NCBI GenBank assembly: GCA_031270865.1
Contig: JAISWI010000014.1
Span: 1-63,725 of the forward strand
Source of the DNA: Oscillospiraceae bacterium
GTDB taxonomy: Bacteria; Bacillota; Clostridia; Christensenellales; Aristaeellaceae
Direction of reading: 5' to 3'
DNA: 63,725 nt
In this document: positions 33,402 to 42,872 of the stretch, piece by piece
Layout of the letters: every line of letters begins with the position of its first letter
How positions within the stretch are numbered: the stretch's first letter is position 1
Notes under the pieces: generated by a model
Databases searched by the model: none
What the model was told of the DNA's origin: nothing
The model's input: only the letters and a program-made list of their open reading frames with translations
Program-made: the position numbers and the translations under genes

Positions 33402-35004
33402 GTTGAACAGGGAATCGCTGAAAGACCGCGCGGCGTGGGAGGTGGCGGGCGTCGCGCTGCCGTCGTTTGATATCGAGGGCATGGTCAGGGCGACGCGCGA
33501 GTCGCCCGAGTGGGTCCACTTCGGAGCGGGGAACATATTCCGAGGGTACATAGCCTCGCTGCGGCAGCGGCTGATTGAGCGCGGGCTGGCGTCCAGCGGG
33601 ATTGTCGCCGTTGAGACTTTCGACGAGGAAATCATCGAGAAGATATACAAACCTCACGATTCCTTGACACTGCTGGTAAGCCTTATGCCCGACGGCCAGA
33701 CGAGGAAGCAGGTCGTCGCGTCGATAGCCTACGGCGTGGCGGCGTCGGGCGCGGAGGGTATGGCGGAGTTAAAACGGCTGTTCGCCAAGCCGTCACTGCA
33801 AATCGCCAGCTTCACTATCACCGAGAAGGGCTACGCGCTGAACGACATCAACGGCGAGCCGCTGCCCATATTCGCCTCCGACGCGAAGCTGGGACCCGAT
33901 TCCGCTAGGCACGCCATGTCCATAGCCGCCGCGCTGCTGCTTGAACGGTATAGGGCGGGCGCGTACCCCATCGCGATGGTCAGCATGGATAATTGCAGCC
34001 GTAACGGTGAGAAGCTGCAATGCGCCGTATGGAAGGCAGCCGACGTGTGGCGCGACAATGGCTTCGTCGAGGATGGTTTTATAAAATATATACATGACGG
34101 ATCGAAGGTATCCTTCCCGTGGAGCATGATCGATAAGATCACCCCGCGTCCCGACGAGCAGGTTCGCTCCGCGCTGGCTAAGGCCGGTATCGGCGGCATG
34201 GACGTCGTGGTGACGGGTAAATCCACCTACATCGCGCCGTTCGTCAACGCGGAAAGCCCGCAATACCTTGTGATCGAGGATCAGTTCCCCAACGGCCGCC
34301 CGCCGCTGGAACAGGCCGGGGTGTACATGGCTGACCGCGACACGGTCAACCGGACGGAGACGATGAAGGTTACCACATGCCTGAACCCGCTTCACACCGC
34401 TCTGGCCGTGCTGGGATGTCTGCTAGGTTATACCAGGATAAGCGATGAGATGGGCGATCCCGACCTTAAGCGGCTGGTCGAGCGGATCGGGTACCATGAG
34501 GGCATGCCCGTAGTGGTCGACCCGGGGATCATCAGCCCGCGTGAATTCATCAAAGAGGTGATAGAGGAACGCTTCCCCAACCCATTCATGCCCGACACGC
34601 CCCAGCGCATCGCGACCGACACCAGCCAGAAGATACTCATTCGCTTCGGCGAAACGGTCAAGCGGTACATCGCCTCGGATACGCTGGACGTGTCCTCGCT
34701 GCGCTGTATCCCGTTCGCGCTCGCGGCGTGGGCGCGGTACCTTATGGGCGTGGGCGACGACGGGCGGCCCATGGCCATCAGCCCCGACCCGATGCTGGGC
34801 ATGCTTCAGCCGATGCTGGATGGCGTGGAGCTGGGCGACCCATCCTCCTACTCCGGGCAGCTGCGGCCCATGCTAGCCAACGCGAACATATTCGGGGCTG
34901 ATCTGGTACAGGCGGGGCTGGCCGACAGGGTGGAGGGGTATTTCGTTGAGACGCTGCGCGGACCCGGCGCGGTCAGGGCGGCGCTGGCAAGGGTTGTCGC
35001 GTAA
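33394..35004 (+). CDS. uxuB: D-mannonate oxidoreductase / fructuronate reductase family
   Basis: 536 aa of the polyol-specific long-chain dehydrogenase (mannitol dehydrogenase) family. WVHFGAGNIFRGYIASLRQR is the NAD-binding N-terminal motif. FPWSMIDKITPRPDE and the K-x5-N-x2-H active-site motif (KVTTCLNPLH) are present. Reduces fructuronate to mannonate, the step before UxuA. The overlap with uxuA and the operon context support UxuB rather than mannitol or tagaturonate enzymes. uxaC (isomerase) and kdgK/kdgA are not in the window. Confidence 0.88.
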   Translation: MIELNRESLKDRAAWEVAGVALPSFDIEGMVRATRESPEWVHFGAGNIFRGYIASLRQRLIERGLASSGIVAVETFDEEIIEKIYKPHDSLTLLVSLMPDGQTRKQVVASIAYGVAASGAEGMAELKRLFAKPSLQIASFTITEKGYALNDINGEPLPIFASDAKLGPDSARHAMSIAAALLLERYRAGAYPIAMVSMDNCSRNGEKLQCAVWKAADVWRDNGFVEDGFIKYIHDGSKVSFPWSMIDKITPRPDEQVRSALAKAGIGGMDVVVTGKSTYIAPFVNAESPQYLVIEDQFPNGRPPLEQAGVYMADRDTVNRTETMKVTTCLNPLHTALAVLGCLLGYTRISDEMGDPDLKRLVERIGYHEGMPVVVDPGIISPREFIKEVIEERFPNPFMPDTPQRIATDTSQKILIRFGETVKRYIASDTLDVSSLRCIPFALAAWARYLMGVGDDGRPMAISPDPMLGMLQPMLDGVELGDPSSYSGQLRPMLANANIFGADLVQAGLADRVEGYFVETLRGPGAVRAALARVVA

Positions 35005-35089
35005 GGCGGGTTAGGCGGGATGTCAACGTCTTCGGGTTGTTTATGTCGCAATCCGTTAAAAAATGGCGTATGAAAGTGTGGAATTGGTA

Positions 35090-35120
35090 TTGACACAGGG
35101 CGTATGCCGTGTAGTATAAT
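35090..35120 (+). promoter_or_regulatory. Promoter of mglB
   Basis: Perfect TTGACA and TATAAT with a long 19-bp spacer; an overlapping TAGTAT gives a 16-bp spacer. About 80 nt of leader follow. Confidence 0.7.
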
Positions 35121-35123
35121 GTA

Positions 35124-35174
35124 GGCGGGGGTTGTTAAACCCCGCCGCCGCCGCCAAACTTCCCTGAAGGGAAG
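35124..35174 (+). promoter_or_regulatory. Two leader hairpins of mglB
   Basis: GGCGGGG pairs with CCCCGCC (35124-35146), at the very 5' end of the predicted transcript. CTTCCCTGAAGGGAAG (35159-35174) is a second perfect short palindrome. Neither is followed by a U-tract, so mRNA protection or regulator binding is more likely than attenuation. Confidence 0.5.
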
Positions 35175-35207
35175 CGGTAATATATCCAAAGAAAGGGAGT
35201 TGTTTCC

Positions 35208-36272
35208 ATGAAGAAATCCCTGTCGATCCTGATCGCGCTGGCTATGCTGCTGGGACTAAGCGGAGCCGCGCTGGCCGAGGGCGAGGCGTACGTGTTCTGG
35301 TACACGTTCGCTGACGTGTACCTGTCAAGCGTGCGCGAGGCGCTGGATTCCGCGCTGGAGGGCGCGTCCATCGCGTACGTGGATAACGACGCGAACGCTA
35401 CGCAGGCCACCCAGACCGACCAGATCACCACCGCGATAGCCTCAGGCGCGGGCCTGCTGGCGGTCAACGTGTGTGAGACCGGCGCGGACGGCATAGCGCA
35501 GAACATCGTTGACAGCGCGAAGGCCGCCGGGATCCCGCTGGTATTCTTCAACCGCTCGGTAAGCTCGGAGGTTGTAAAGAGCTACGACAAGGCCGTGTTC
35601 GTCGGCACGAACTATGAGGAAGCCGGGATCATGCAGGGCCAGCTTATCGGGCAGTACGTTGTGGATAACTATGACGCGCTTGACCTGAACGGCGACGGCG
35701 TTATCAGCTACGTTATGTTCAAGGGCGACGAATCCAACCAGGAGGCCATCGCCCGCACCAAGTACGGCGTTGAGGAAGCGGACAAGATCATCACCGCCGC
35801 CGGGAAGCCCGCGCTGTCATTCTACGATCCCGACAACGCGAACAAGTACCTCGTCGACCAGAACGGTACCTGGAGCAACGCGGCCTCCTTCGATTACCTG
35901 CAGACCATACTGGCGCAGTATAACGAGGAGAACGGCAACCTGGTCGAGCTGGTCATCGCCAACAACGACGACATGGCGCTGGGCGCGGTGAACGCGCTGC
36001 AGAACGCCGGGTACAACAAGCCCGCCGAGGGCACGAAGGTTATCCCCGTATTCGGAGTTGACGCGACCGACACGGCGAAGGAACTGATCAAGAACGGGTT
36101 TATGACCGGGACGATCAAGCAGGACGCGGTGGGCATGGCCGACGCCATCAAGACCATCGCCGCCAACTACATCGCCGGCAAGGACGCGTTTGAAGGCCTG
36201 AACGAGGCGTACGTTATCGAGGACGGCTGGAAGGTCGCCATACCGTACGGCGTGTATACGGGCGAGGAATAA
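35208..36272 (+). CDS. mglB: Galactose/glucose-type ABC transporter substrate-binding protein
   Basis: 354 aa, periplasmic-binding-protein fold of the ribose/galactose cluster. The signal peptide MKKSLSILIALAMLLGLSGA ends at an ALA-E site with no cysteine, so it is not a lipoprotein. DLNGDGVISYVMFKGDESNQ is the calcium loop characteristic of MglB, and NNDDMALGAVNALQNAGY lines the sugar site. It is the first gene of mglB-mglA-mglC, although a 380-nt repeat-filled gap separates it from mglA. Confidence 0.9.
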   Translation: MKKSLSILIALAMLLGLSGAALAEGEAYVFWYTFADVYLSSVREALDSALEGASIAYVDNDANATQATQTDQITTAIASGAGLLAVNVCETGADGIAQNIVDSAKAAGIPLVFFNRSVSSEVVKSYDKAVFVGTNYEEAGIMQGQLIGQYVVDNYDALDLNGDGVISYVMFKGDESNQEAIARTKYGVEEADKIITAAGKPALSFYDPDNANKYLVDQNGTWSNAASFDYLQTILAQYNEENGNLVELVIANNDDMALGAVNALQNAGYNKPAEGTKVIPVFGVDATDTAKELIKNGFMTGTIKQDAVGMADAIKTIAANYIAGKDAFEGLNEAYVIEDGWKVAIPYGVYTGEE

Positions 36273-36365
36273 ACATAGGCTTATGGCGTGAGCTTAGGGA
36301 ATAAGCTTTAGGCAAACGCCTGGGAGTAAGCATGGTGTGAATCCGGGCGGGGTCGTCGTTCCCAA

Positions 36366-36562
36366 CCCCCTTGTCGCCTCTTTAGGGGAGGCGTCGCCTC
36401 AGCGACAGAGGGGGGGGGGGGGGCGGAGCGTAGCCACTCGCGACGCGGCGACAGGGCGGAGCCTGACCACTCGCGGCGCGGCGACTGCAGACCCCGCCTC
36501 GTTGCCCTTCGGCCCCGCTCCCTCTGCCCCTGCGGGGGCATCTCCCCTAAAGGGGCGGCAAG
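36366..36562. repeat. Second intergenic repeat family, copies 4-5, with a G14 run
   Basis: CCCTTGTCGCCTCTTTAGGGGAG at 36369-36391 and ATCTCCCCTAAAGGGGCGGC at about 36540-36559 are two copies in opposite orientation. Between them is a run of 14 G (36410-36423). The block fills the mglB-mglA gap. Confidence 0.6.
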
Positions 36563-36653
36563 AGGTTGGAACGGGTGACCGTGGGCAATCCGCAATAGGA
36601 GGCTGGAATGGGCGGCCGTGGGTTATCCGCAATAGGAAGGAGGAGTGCCCCGC

Positions 36654-38171
36654 GTGCGAAGCGATGGTGACGCGCCGGTTCTGTTGGACCTTGAGAATAT
36701 CAGTAAGCAGTTTCCGGGCGTGAAGGCATTGGACCGCGTGTCTATGACCGTGCGGGCCGGGACTGTGCACGCGCTCATGGGCGAGAACGGCGCGGGCAAG
36801 TCCACGCTGATGAAGTGTCTCTTTGGCATATACGCCAGGGACGAGGGGCATATCTACCTTGAAGGACGTGAGATACGCTTCAGGTCCGCGCGTGAGGCGC
36901 TGGATAACGGCGTCGCCATGGTCCACCAGGAGCTGAACCAAGCGCTCAAACGTTCCGTCATGGACAACATCTGGTTGGGACGCTACCCACGAATGGGGAG
37001 GCTGCCGTTCGTGTCCGAGCGCAGGATGCTCGCGGATACCATGGCCGTCTTTAAGGAACTTGAGGTCCACGTCAACCCGAAAACCATTATGTCGACCATG
37101 CCCGTATCCCAGCGGCAGATGGTTGAAATCGCCAAGGCCGTGTCGTTTCACTCAAAGGTTATAGTGTTCGACGAGCCGACCTCCTCGCTCACCGAAACCG
37201 AGGTCGAGCACCTGTTCCGGATCATTCGCATGCTGCGTGATCGGGGTTGCGGAATTATATATATTTCACATAAAATGGAAGAAATACTGCGCATATCCGA
37301 TGAGGTCACGATCATGCGCGACGGGCAGTGGGTGGCGACGAAACCCGCAGCCGAGCTGACAATGAATGAGATCATCCGCCTGATGGTCGGGCGCGAGATA
37401 ACCAACCGCTTCCCGCCTAAGGACAGCCAGCCGTCCGGCGAGCCGGTGCTTGAGGTAAGCGGCCTCTACGCGCGGTATTCGCGCCTTAAGGATGTCTCCT
37501 TCCAACTGCGCAAGGGCGAGATACTGGGCGTGGCCGGGCTGGACGGCTCGGGGCGCACCGAGCTGCTGGAGAATCTGTTCGGCAGCGCGGCACGCGCGTC
37601 CGGCGTATTGGTCAAAACCGGACGGCGTATCCACAATCGCTCGCCGCGCGAGTCCATCGCCAACGGCTTCGCGATGGTCACCGAGGAACGCCGCGCGACC
37701 GGGATCATGGACATACTGTCCGTGCGCGAGAATACAACCATATCGTGTTTGCGCGGGTGCCGGGGCGTCGGGCCGTTCCTAAGCTCACGGAAGATCGCCA
37801 GCAAGACGGATTGGTCCATCGGCGCGATGCGCATCAAGACGCCCAGGCAGACGACCAAGCTGCGCAGCCTGTCCGGAGGCAACCAGCAGAAGGTCGTGTT
37901 CGGGCGCTGGGCGCTGACGCAACCGGAGATCTTCCTGTTAGACGAGCCCACGCGCGGTATCGACGTGGGAGCGAAGTACGAGATATACCAGCTGATTATC
38001 CAGATGGCGCGGGAGGGCAAGTCGGTGGTGATGGTGTCCTCCGAGATGCCGGAGCTGCTGGGCATTTGCCACCGTATATTGGTTATGTCGGGCGGACGGC
38101 TGGCGGGCGAGGTCGACGCTGGCCATACGACGCAGGAAGAGATAATGACGCTGGCCGCGAAATACGCGTAG
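36654..38171 (+). CDS. mglA: Simple-sugar ABC transporter ATP-binding protein
   Basis: 505 aa with two fused ATPase domains, as in MglA/RbsA. Domain 1 has GENGAGKSTLMK, a degenerate signature around MPVSQRQMVEIAKA and DEPTSSLT. Domain 2 lacks a full Walker A (GLDGSGRTELL) but has LSGGNQQKVVFGRW and DEPTRGIDVGAK, the normal asymmetry of this family. GTGs at 36645 and 36654 are possible; AAGGAGG is 1 nt from the first and 10 nt from the second, so 36654 is preferred. Followed 20 nt later by mglC. Confidence 0.93.
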   Translation: MRSDGDAPVLLDLENISKQFPGVKALDRVSMTVRAGTVHALMGENGAGKSTLMKCLFGIYARDEGHIYLEGREIRFRSAREALDNGVAMVHQELNQALKRSVMDNIWLGRYPRMGRLPFVSERRMLADTMAVFKELEVHVNPKTIMSTMPVSQRQMVEIAKAVSFHSKVIVFDEPTSSLTETEVEHLFRIIRMLRDRGCGIIYISHKMEEILRISDEVTIMRDGQWVATKPAAELTMNEIIRLMVGREITNRFPPKDSQPSGEPVLEVSGLYARYSRLKDVSFQLRKGEILGVAGLDGSGRTELLENLFGSAARASGVLVKTGRRIHNRSPRESIANGFAMVTEERRATGIMDILSVRENTTISCLRGCRGVGPFLSSRKIASKTDWSIGAMRIKTPRQTTKLRSLSGGNQQKVVFGRWALTQPEIFLLDEPTRGIDVGAKYEIYQLIIQMAREGKSVVMVSSEMPELLGICHRILVMSGGRLAGEVDAGHTTQEEIMTLAAKYA

Positions 38172-38191
38172 AGCGAAGGGGGAAGCGAAGG

Positions 38192-39244
38192 ATGGTCGCC
38201 TTGAGGAACTACTCCCGATTGTCAACGCGCGAGAGATGGGCCCGTGTGGGAAACTTCCTGCTGGACCACGCGATGGTTATAATCATACTCGCGCTGGTTG
38301 TGTATATCCAGGCGCGGCGGCCCGCGTTCCTGAAGACCGCGTCGATCGTCAACATAATCACGCTGACGGCCTCGCGGCTGCCGATGGCGCTAGGGATTGC
38401 CGGCGCGATCATACTGACCGGCACCGACCTGTCCGCCGGGCGCGCGGTCGGCCTGACCGCGTTCCTGTCGGCTATATTCCTCCAGAAGGTGGGCGTAATC
38501 GGCAGGTTCCTGCCAAACGCGGCGCTGCCATTGCCCGCTACGCTGCCGCTGCCCGCCGTGTTGCTGGCGGCCATGGCTGTGGGTGGGCTGGTCGGCGCGG
38601 TCAACGGGTTCTGCGTAACCAAATTCAAGCTGCATCCGTTCATCGTCACGCTTGCCACGCAGCTGGTCATATACGGCCTGTACCTGTCGGCCAGCGGCGC
38701 GAAGCAGATATCCAGCCTGGACGCGCGGTATACCTCGGAGTTCGTCACGCGCGCGCTGTTTAAGGTCGGCACGACGTCCGTTATGAGTTATGTGCTGTTT
38801 TCCGCCATCGTGACCGCCGTGATATGGATCATCTGGAACAAGACCGCGTTTGGAAAGAACATGTTCGCCGTCGGCTCGAATGAGGAGGCGGCGCGGGTGT
38901 CCGGCGTAAACGTTACTATGACGGTTATCTGCGTGTTCATGCTGGCCGGGATAACGTACGGGTATACCGGGTTTGTGGAGGCGGCGCGGCTGGGCGCGTC
39001 GACGGGCACGCTGGGGCTTAACTACGAGCTGGACGCGATCGCCGCGTGCGTGATCGGCGGGGTGTCGTTCATCGGCGGGATCGGCAAGGTCAGCGGCGTG
39101 ATCGTGGGCGTGTTCCTGATGCAGGTCATCATCAGCGGTATGACGTTCCTGGGCATCAGCGGGAACCAGACCTATATAATCAAGGGTCTGGTTATATTGG
39201 TCGCCTGCGCGATCGACATGCGGAAGTATTTGAGTAAGAAGTAG
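38192..39244 (+). CDS. mglC: Galactoside/simple-sugar ABC transporter permease
   Basis: 350 aa, polytopic with roughly 8-10 helices. AGAIILTGTDLSAGRAVGL and the C-terminal GVSFIGGIGKVSGVIVGVFL are the BPD_transp_2 signatures of MglC/RbsC. The ATG at 38192 follows GAAGGGGGAAG. An open frame runs 450 nt further upstream but only because mglA is read out of frame there. Completes the mglBAC importer; the sugar is probably galactose, glucose or a related hexose. Confidence 0.93.
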   Translation: MVALRNYSRLSTRERWARVGNFLLDHAMVIIILALVVYIQARRPAFLKTASIVNIITLTASRLPMALGIAGAIILTGTDLSAGRAVGLTAFLSAIFLQKVGVIGRFLPNAALPLPATLPLPAVLLAAMAVGGLVGAVNGFCVTKFKLHPFIVTLATQLVIYGLYLSASGAKQISSLDARYTSEFVTRALFKVGTTSVMSYVLFSAIVTAVIWIIWNKTAFGKNMFAVGSNEEAARVSGVNVTMTVICVFMLAGITYGYTGFVEAARLGASTGTLGLNYELDAIAACVIGGVSFIGGIGKVSGVIVGVFLMQVIISGMTFLGISGNQTYIIKGLVILVACAIDMRKYLSKK

Positions 39245-39315
39245 CCTCTGGGCCGGGCGGCACGGTTTTTTGCCTGAAACGCCTGGAAAGCCCATTTTTA
39301 CCGCAGGGAGGGCTC

Positions 39316-40284
39316 GTGGTGGCGGAGGCGGCGGTCGGCGCGGTAGGAAAACAGCGGGCACATCGGTTAGGGCCGCGCGGCGTGATACGCGAACTGGCCC
39401 GCAACCGGGCGTTGTACCTGTTGGTTCTGCCCGCTGTGCTATATACGTTTGTATATGGATATATAACATTGCCGTATATGGCGATAGCGTTCGAGAAGTT
39501 CAACTTCCGCACGGGCATACTAAGCCAGTGGGTGGGATTGAAGAATTTCCAATATTTCTTTAAATCCACGTGGGCCGCGACGGTTACGCGCAACACGCTT
39601 ATACTGAACTTCCTGTTCATTGTGATTGTGTACGTCAGCTCTATCGTCCTTGCGCTGCTGCTCAACGAGGTTCGCGCCAAGCGGTTTCTGAAGGTCAGCC
39701 AGACTGTGATGTTGTTCCCCTACTTCATATCGTGGGTGGTAGTCAGCTACATGCTTCAGGGCCTGTTGAATACCAGCACAGGCCTGCTGAACCGGATCAT
39801 CGCCGGGCTGGGCGGCGAGGCGGTCAGCTTCTACTCGACGCCGGGTTATTGGTATGTGATACTGATACTGCTGCGCGTGTGGAAGTACATCGGCTGGACC
39901 AGCGTGATATATCTTTCCGTCATCACGGGCATAGACGGGAGTCTGTTCGAGGCCGCGTACATCGACGGCGCGGGGCGGCTGCAGTCCGTGCTGTATATCA
40001 CCTTGCCGTTGCTGCTGCCCACGGCCAGCATACTCACGCTGATGGAGGTCGGGCGGATATTCTACGGGGACTTCTCGATGTTCTACGCGATCATCCGGGA
40101 CAACGGGTCGCTGATGCCCGTCGCGGAAGTTATAGATACATATGTATACCGCACGTTCAAATTGACGGGCAACCCCAGTCTGTCCATGGCGGTGGGCATG
40201 TACCAGTCTCTCGTCGGCTTCGCGCTGGTGTTCGGCTCAAACGCGCTGGTAAACAAGCTGTATCCGGAAGGCGCGTTGTTTTGA
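39316..40284 (+). CDS. lplB: LplB-type carbohydrate ABC transporter permease
   Basis: 322 aa, six membrane helices, MalF-like. LYLLVLPAVLYTFVYGYITLPYM is helix 1, and EAAYIDGAGRLQSVLYITLPLLL is the EAA loop that docks the ATPase. The N-terminal arginine-rich cytoplasmic tail fits LplB/YteP of Bacillota, whose importers often use a shared ATPase. Start GTG 39316 follows GGGAGGG. No ATPase gene accompanies this lplB-lplC-binding-protein unit, so an MsmX-like ATPase elsewhere is expected. Confidence 0.9.
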   Translation: MVAEAAVGAVGKQRAHRLGPRGVIRELARNRALYLLVLPAVLYTFVYGYITLPYMAIAFEKFNFRTGILSQWVGLKNFQYFFKSTWAATVTRNTLILNFLFIVIVYVSSIVLALLLNEVRAKRFLKVSQTVMLFPYFISWVVVSYMLQGLLNTSTGLLNRIIAGLGGEAVSFYSTPGYWYVILILLRVWKYIGWTSVIYLSVITGIDGSLFEAAYIDGAGRLQSVLYITLPLLLPTASILTLMEVGRIFYGDFSMFYAIIRDNGSLMPVAEVIDTYVYRTFKLTGNPSLSMAVGMYQSLVGFALVFGSNALVNKLYPEGALF

Positions 40285-40333
40285 TCCAGGGCGCGGTTTG
40301 CTTACAATGTTTCAGGTTTGGAGGCGGTCGCGC

Positions 40334-41200
40334 GTGAGGAGGCGGACGACGGTCAGTCAGGCGGTGATCGCGGCGGTTGTGTTCGCGCTCGCCGTGTTCT
40401 GTCTGGCACCTATGCTGATGGTGCTGATGACATCCTTCGCGACGGAACGCGCTATCACGATCAACGGTTACACGTTATGGCCGTCGGAATGGTCGGGCGA
40501 GGCGTATCGGCGGATGTTCAACTCCGTGTCGCGGGTACCCAAGGCGTACTGGGTCACCATCCGCGCGACGCTGGCCGGGACGTTTATCGCGGTTGTGATC
40601 AGTTACTGCGCCGGTTATACGCTCGCGTGCCCGCAATGCGGGCTGCGCAATGGCTTAGCGTTATACTTTTATATAACGATGATATTCTCGGCCGGGCTCG
40701 TGCCATGGTATATGGTCAACCGCGCTCTGGGCCTTACCGATAACATATGGGCGCTGATTGTGCCCTCGCTGATGTTCTCGCCGTTCAATATGTACCTGGT
40801 GAGGAATTTCCTGCGCGGGGTTCCCGATTCGCTTAGGGAGAGCGGGCTGATCGACGGCGCGGGCGAGACCCGCATAGCGTTCATGATCTACCTGCCGCTG
40901 GCCGCCCCGGTGCTGGCGACGATCACGCTGTTCTACGCCATCGCGTATTGGAACAATTACTTCAACGCGGTCATGCTGGTCAACAACGCGGATTACTATC
41001 CACTGCAGATGCTGCTGTTCAACATCCAGTCGGAGTTGTCCATGATCAGCAACATGATGACCGGCGTGTCGCTGACACCGCCCAAGGAGAGTTTCAAGAT
41101 GGCCACGTCGATCATCACGATAGGGCCGATCATCCTTGTGTACCCGTTCTTACAGAGGTATTTCATTAAGGGCATGGTGGTCGGCGCGGTCAAGGGCTGA
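40334..41200 (+). CDS. lplC: LplC/YtcP-type carbohydrate ABC transporter permease
   Basis: A 288-aa six-helix permease, MalG-like. RESGLIDGAGETRIAFMIYL is the EAA loop and the C-terminus PFLQRYFIKGMVVGAVKG is the family signature. GTG 40334 has GGAGG 9 nt upstream; ATG 40307, which would add nine residues, is the alternative. It partners with lplB for import of an oligosaccharide or similar. Confidence 0.9.
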   Translation: MRRRTTVSQAVIAAVVFALAVFCLAPMLMVLMTSFATERAITINGYTLWPSEWSGEAYRRMFNSVSRVPKAYWVTIRATLAGTFIAVVISYCAGYTLACPQCGLRNGLALYFYITMIFSAGLVPWYMVNRALGLTDNIWALIVPSLMFSPFNMYLVRNFLRGVPDSLRESGLIDGAGETRIAFMIYLPLAAPVLATITLFYAIAYWNNYFNAVMLVNNADYYPLQMLLFNIQSELSMISNMMTGVSLTPPKESFKMATSIITIGPIILVYPFLQRYFIKGMVVGAVKG

Positions 41201-41284
41201 CTCGGGTTCATGCGTCCGGACCGTATAGGCCCGAACGCCGTGAATATGGAACATGGGGACTATCGAAAGGAGCGATTCGACACT

Positions 41285-42763
41285 ATGAAGAAGCGGCTGA
41301 CCTGTCTGCTGGCGTGCCTGATCATCATGGCGCTGGCCGCGCCCGCGCTGGCCGCGCGTCCGATGCGCTACGTGACGCCCGGCAGCTACATGACCGACAT
41401 GGACACCGTCCTGACGGCCATCAACCAGAAACTGGCTGACGACGGCGTGGACATTGAGGTTTCGTTCATCCGCATACCGTGGGACGCGTACAACGAGAAA
41501 TTGAACGTGATGCTGGCTACCGGCGAGCCGTTCGAACTGCTGCACATCATGCAGGACGTCAAGAACCTCACCAGCATCGCCAGCATGGACGCGATCATCC
41601 CTCTTGACGAGTACCTGCCCGATTACCCGGTGTTGACGGGCATGTTCAATGAGGACGACTGGAAGGCTGGCACTTACAAGGGACAGGTCTACGCCGTGCC
41701 CGCCAACTGGAAGGACTTCACGCGGCTGTATGGCTACATGTTCGCCCGGGGAGACGTGGTTGACGCGTACCTGGACGGCCAGTATCCCGAGACCTTACAG
41801 GACCTGCTGGACACATTCGCCGCGCTGCAGCCCATCATAGAGGAAGAGACGGGCGTCAAGCCGTATATGTGGCTGCATAACATCCGGCACGCGCCTGCGT
41901 TCCTCCACCGCGCGTATGACACATGGCCGTTTTATGTGGAGATGAGCCAGGGGTTCGCGCTGATCCGCCAGGATGGTACGGTCGAGTCGTACTATGAATC
42001 CGAGGAATTCAAGAAGGACGCGGAGTTCTTCGCAGAGTTGTACTCAAAGGGATACATCCATCCGGATATACTGTCAACCGCCCAGGAGTATAAGAGCGAC
42101 ATGGCCAACATTGGCGCCGTGCTGCCCTCCCCGACATTCAACCACCAGAACGATGTCGGCGTCCAGAAGAACATCCCGGATTCCTACTTCCAGTTCTATA
42201 TGCTCGCGCCTGAGAAGATCAAGCTGGTCTACACATTGGCGCAGAACCTGAACGCGATATCGGCTACGGCGGAGGATCCCGCGTCAGGGCTGAAATTCCT
42301 TAACTGGCTGTACGCCGATAAAGCGAACCACGACCTGTTCCACTGGGGCATTGAAGATACGCACTACACGGCGTCCGACCCGTACCGCTACAAGTACATC
42401 GAGGGTGAGGACGGCAAAGCGCTGTACAACTTCGACACGTGGATGACCGGGTTCAAGGGCTACATGCGCTACGACGAGAGCTACCCGGACGCCGGCATCG
42501 AGTATGACCAGACAGCGCTGCCCGACGAGGAGATCGTCTACACGCCCGCCGCGGCGTTCCTGTTCGACGCGACGGAGCTGTCGATGGAACTGGCCAACAT
42601 GGAGACCGAGCTTATCAGCTCGATGTACCCGATACGCTTTGGGCTGGTTTCGTATGAGGAAGGGTTCGATTCCGCTATCGCAAAGTTGAAGGCGGCTGGG
42701 CTGGACACCTACATCGCGGAGTTCCAGCGGCAATTCGCGGAGTATCTGGCGGGGCAGGAGTAG
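41285..42763 (+). CDS. Extracellular solute-binding protein (LplA-like, family 1)
   Basis: 492 aa. Signal peptide MKKRLTCLLACLIIMALAA ends PALA-A with no lipobox, so it is secreted or periplasmic, not lipid-anchored. The mature part (VTPGSYMTDMDTVLTAINQK, YNEKLNVMLATGEPFELLHI, DEYLPDYPVLTGMFNED and repeated aromatic residues) matches large oligosaccharide-binding proteins that go with LplB/LplC. ATG 41285 is fixed by the signal peptide; GGAG lies about 12 nt upstream. Ligand unknown. Confidence 0.88.
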   Translation: MKKRLTCLLACLIIMALAAPALAARPMRYVTPGSYMTDMDTVLTAINQKLADDGVDIEVSFIRIPWDAYNEKLNVMLATGEPFELLHIMQDVKNLTSIASMDAIIPLDEYLPDYPVLTGMFNEDDWKAGTYKGQVYAVPANWKDFTRLYGYMFARGDVVDAYLDGQYPETLQDLLDTFAALQPIIEEETGVKPYMWLHNIRHAPAFLHRAYDTWPFYVEMSQGFALIRQDGTVESYYESEEFKKDAEFFAELYSKGYIHPDILSTAQEYKSDMANIGAVLPSPTFNHQNDVGVQKNIPDSYFQFYMLAPEKIKLVYTLAQNLNAISATAEDPASGLKFLNWLYADKANHDLFHWGIEDTHYTASDPYRYKYIEGEDGKALYNFDTWMTGFKGYMRYDESYPDAGIEYDQTALPDEEIVYTPAAAFLFDATELSMELANMETELISSMYPIRFGLVSYEEGFDSAIAKLKAAGLDTYIAEFQRQFAEYLAGQE

Positions 42764-42810
42764 AGCCGGCAAGGGCTGCCATTCAAGCGTTCGAGCGTCA
42801 CAATAGCGCA

Positions 42811-42841
42811 ATGGCGGCTGGGGGACATCCCCAGCCGCCAT
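42811..42841. terminator. Perfect hairpin between convergent sugar-transport operons
   Basis: ATGGCGGCTGGGG pairs exactly with CCCCAGCCGCCAT around GACAT. The 13-bp stem lies between the convergent 41285 and 43697 units and could act in both directions. No U-tract on either side. Confidence 0.6.
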
Positions 42842-42872
42842 CCCCATCCGGACTCGCGTCGCCGCGCTCCAC

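Noticed and set aside
37745-38191. Upstream extension of mglC to 499 codons
   Set aside because: The extra part is mglA read in another frame; the permease motifs start after ATG 38192, which has its own purine-rich ribosome-binding site.
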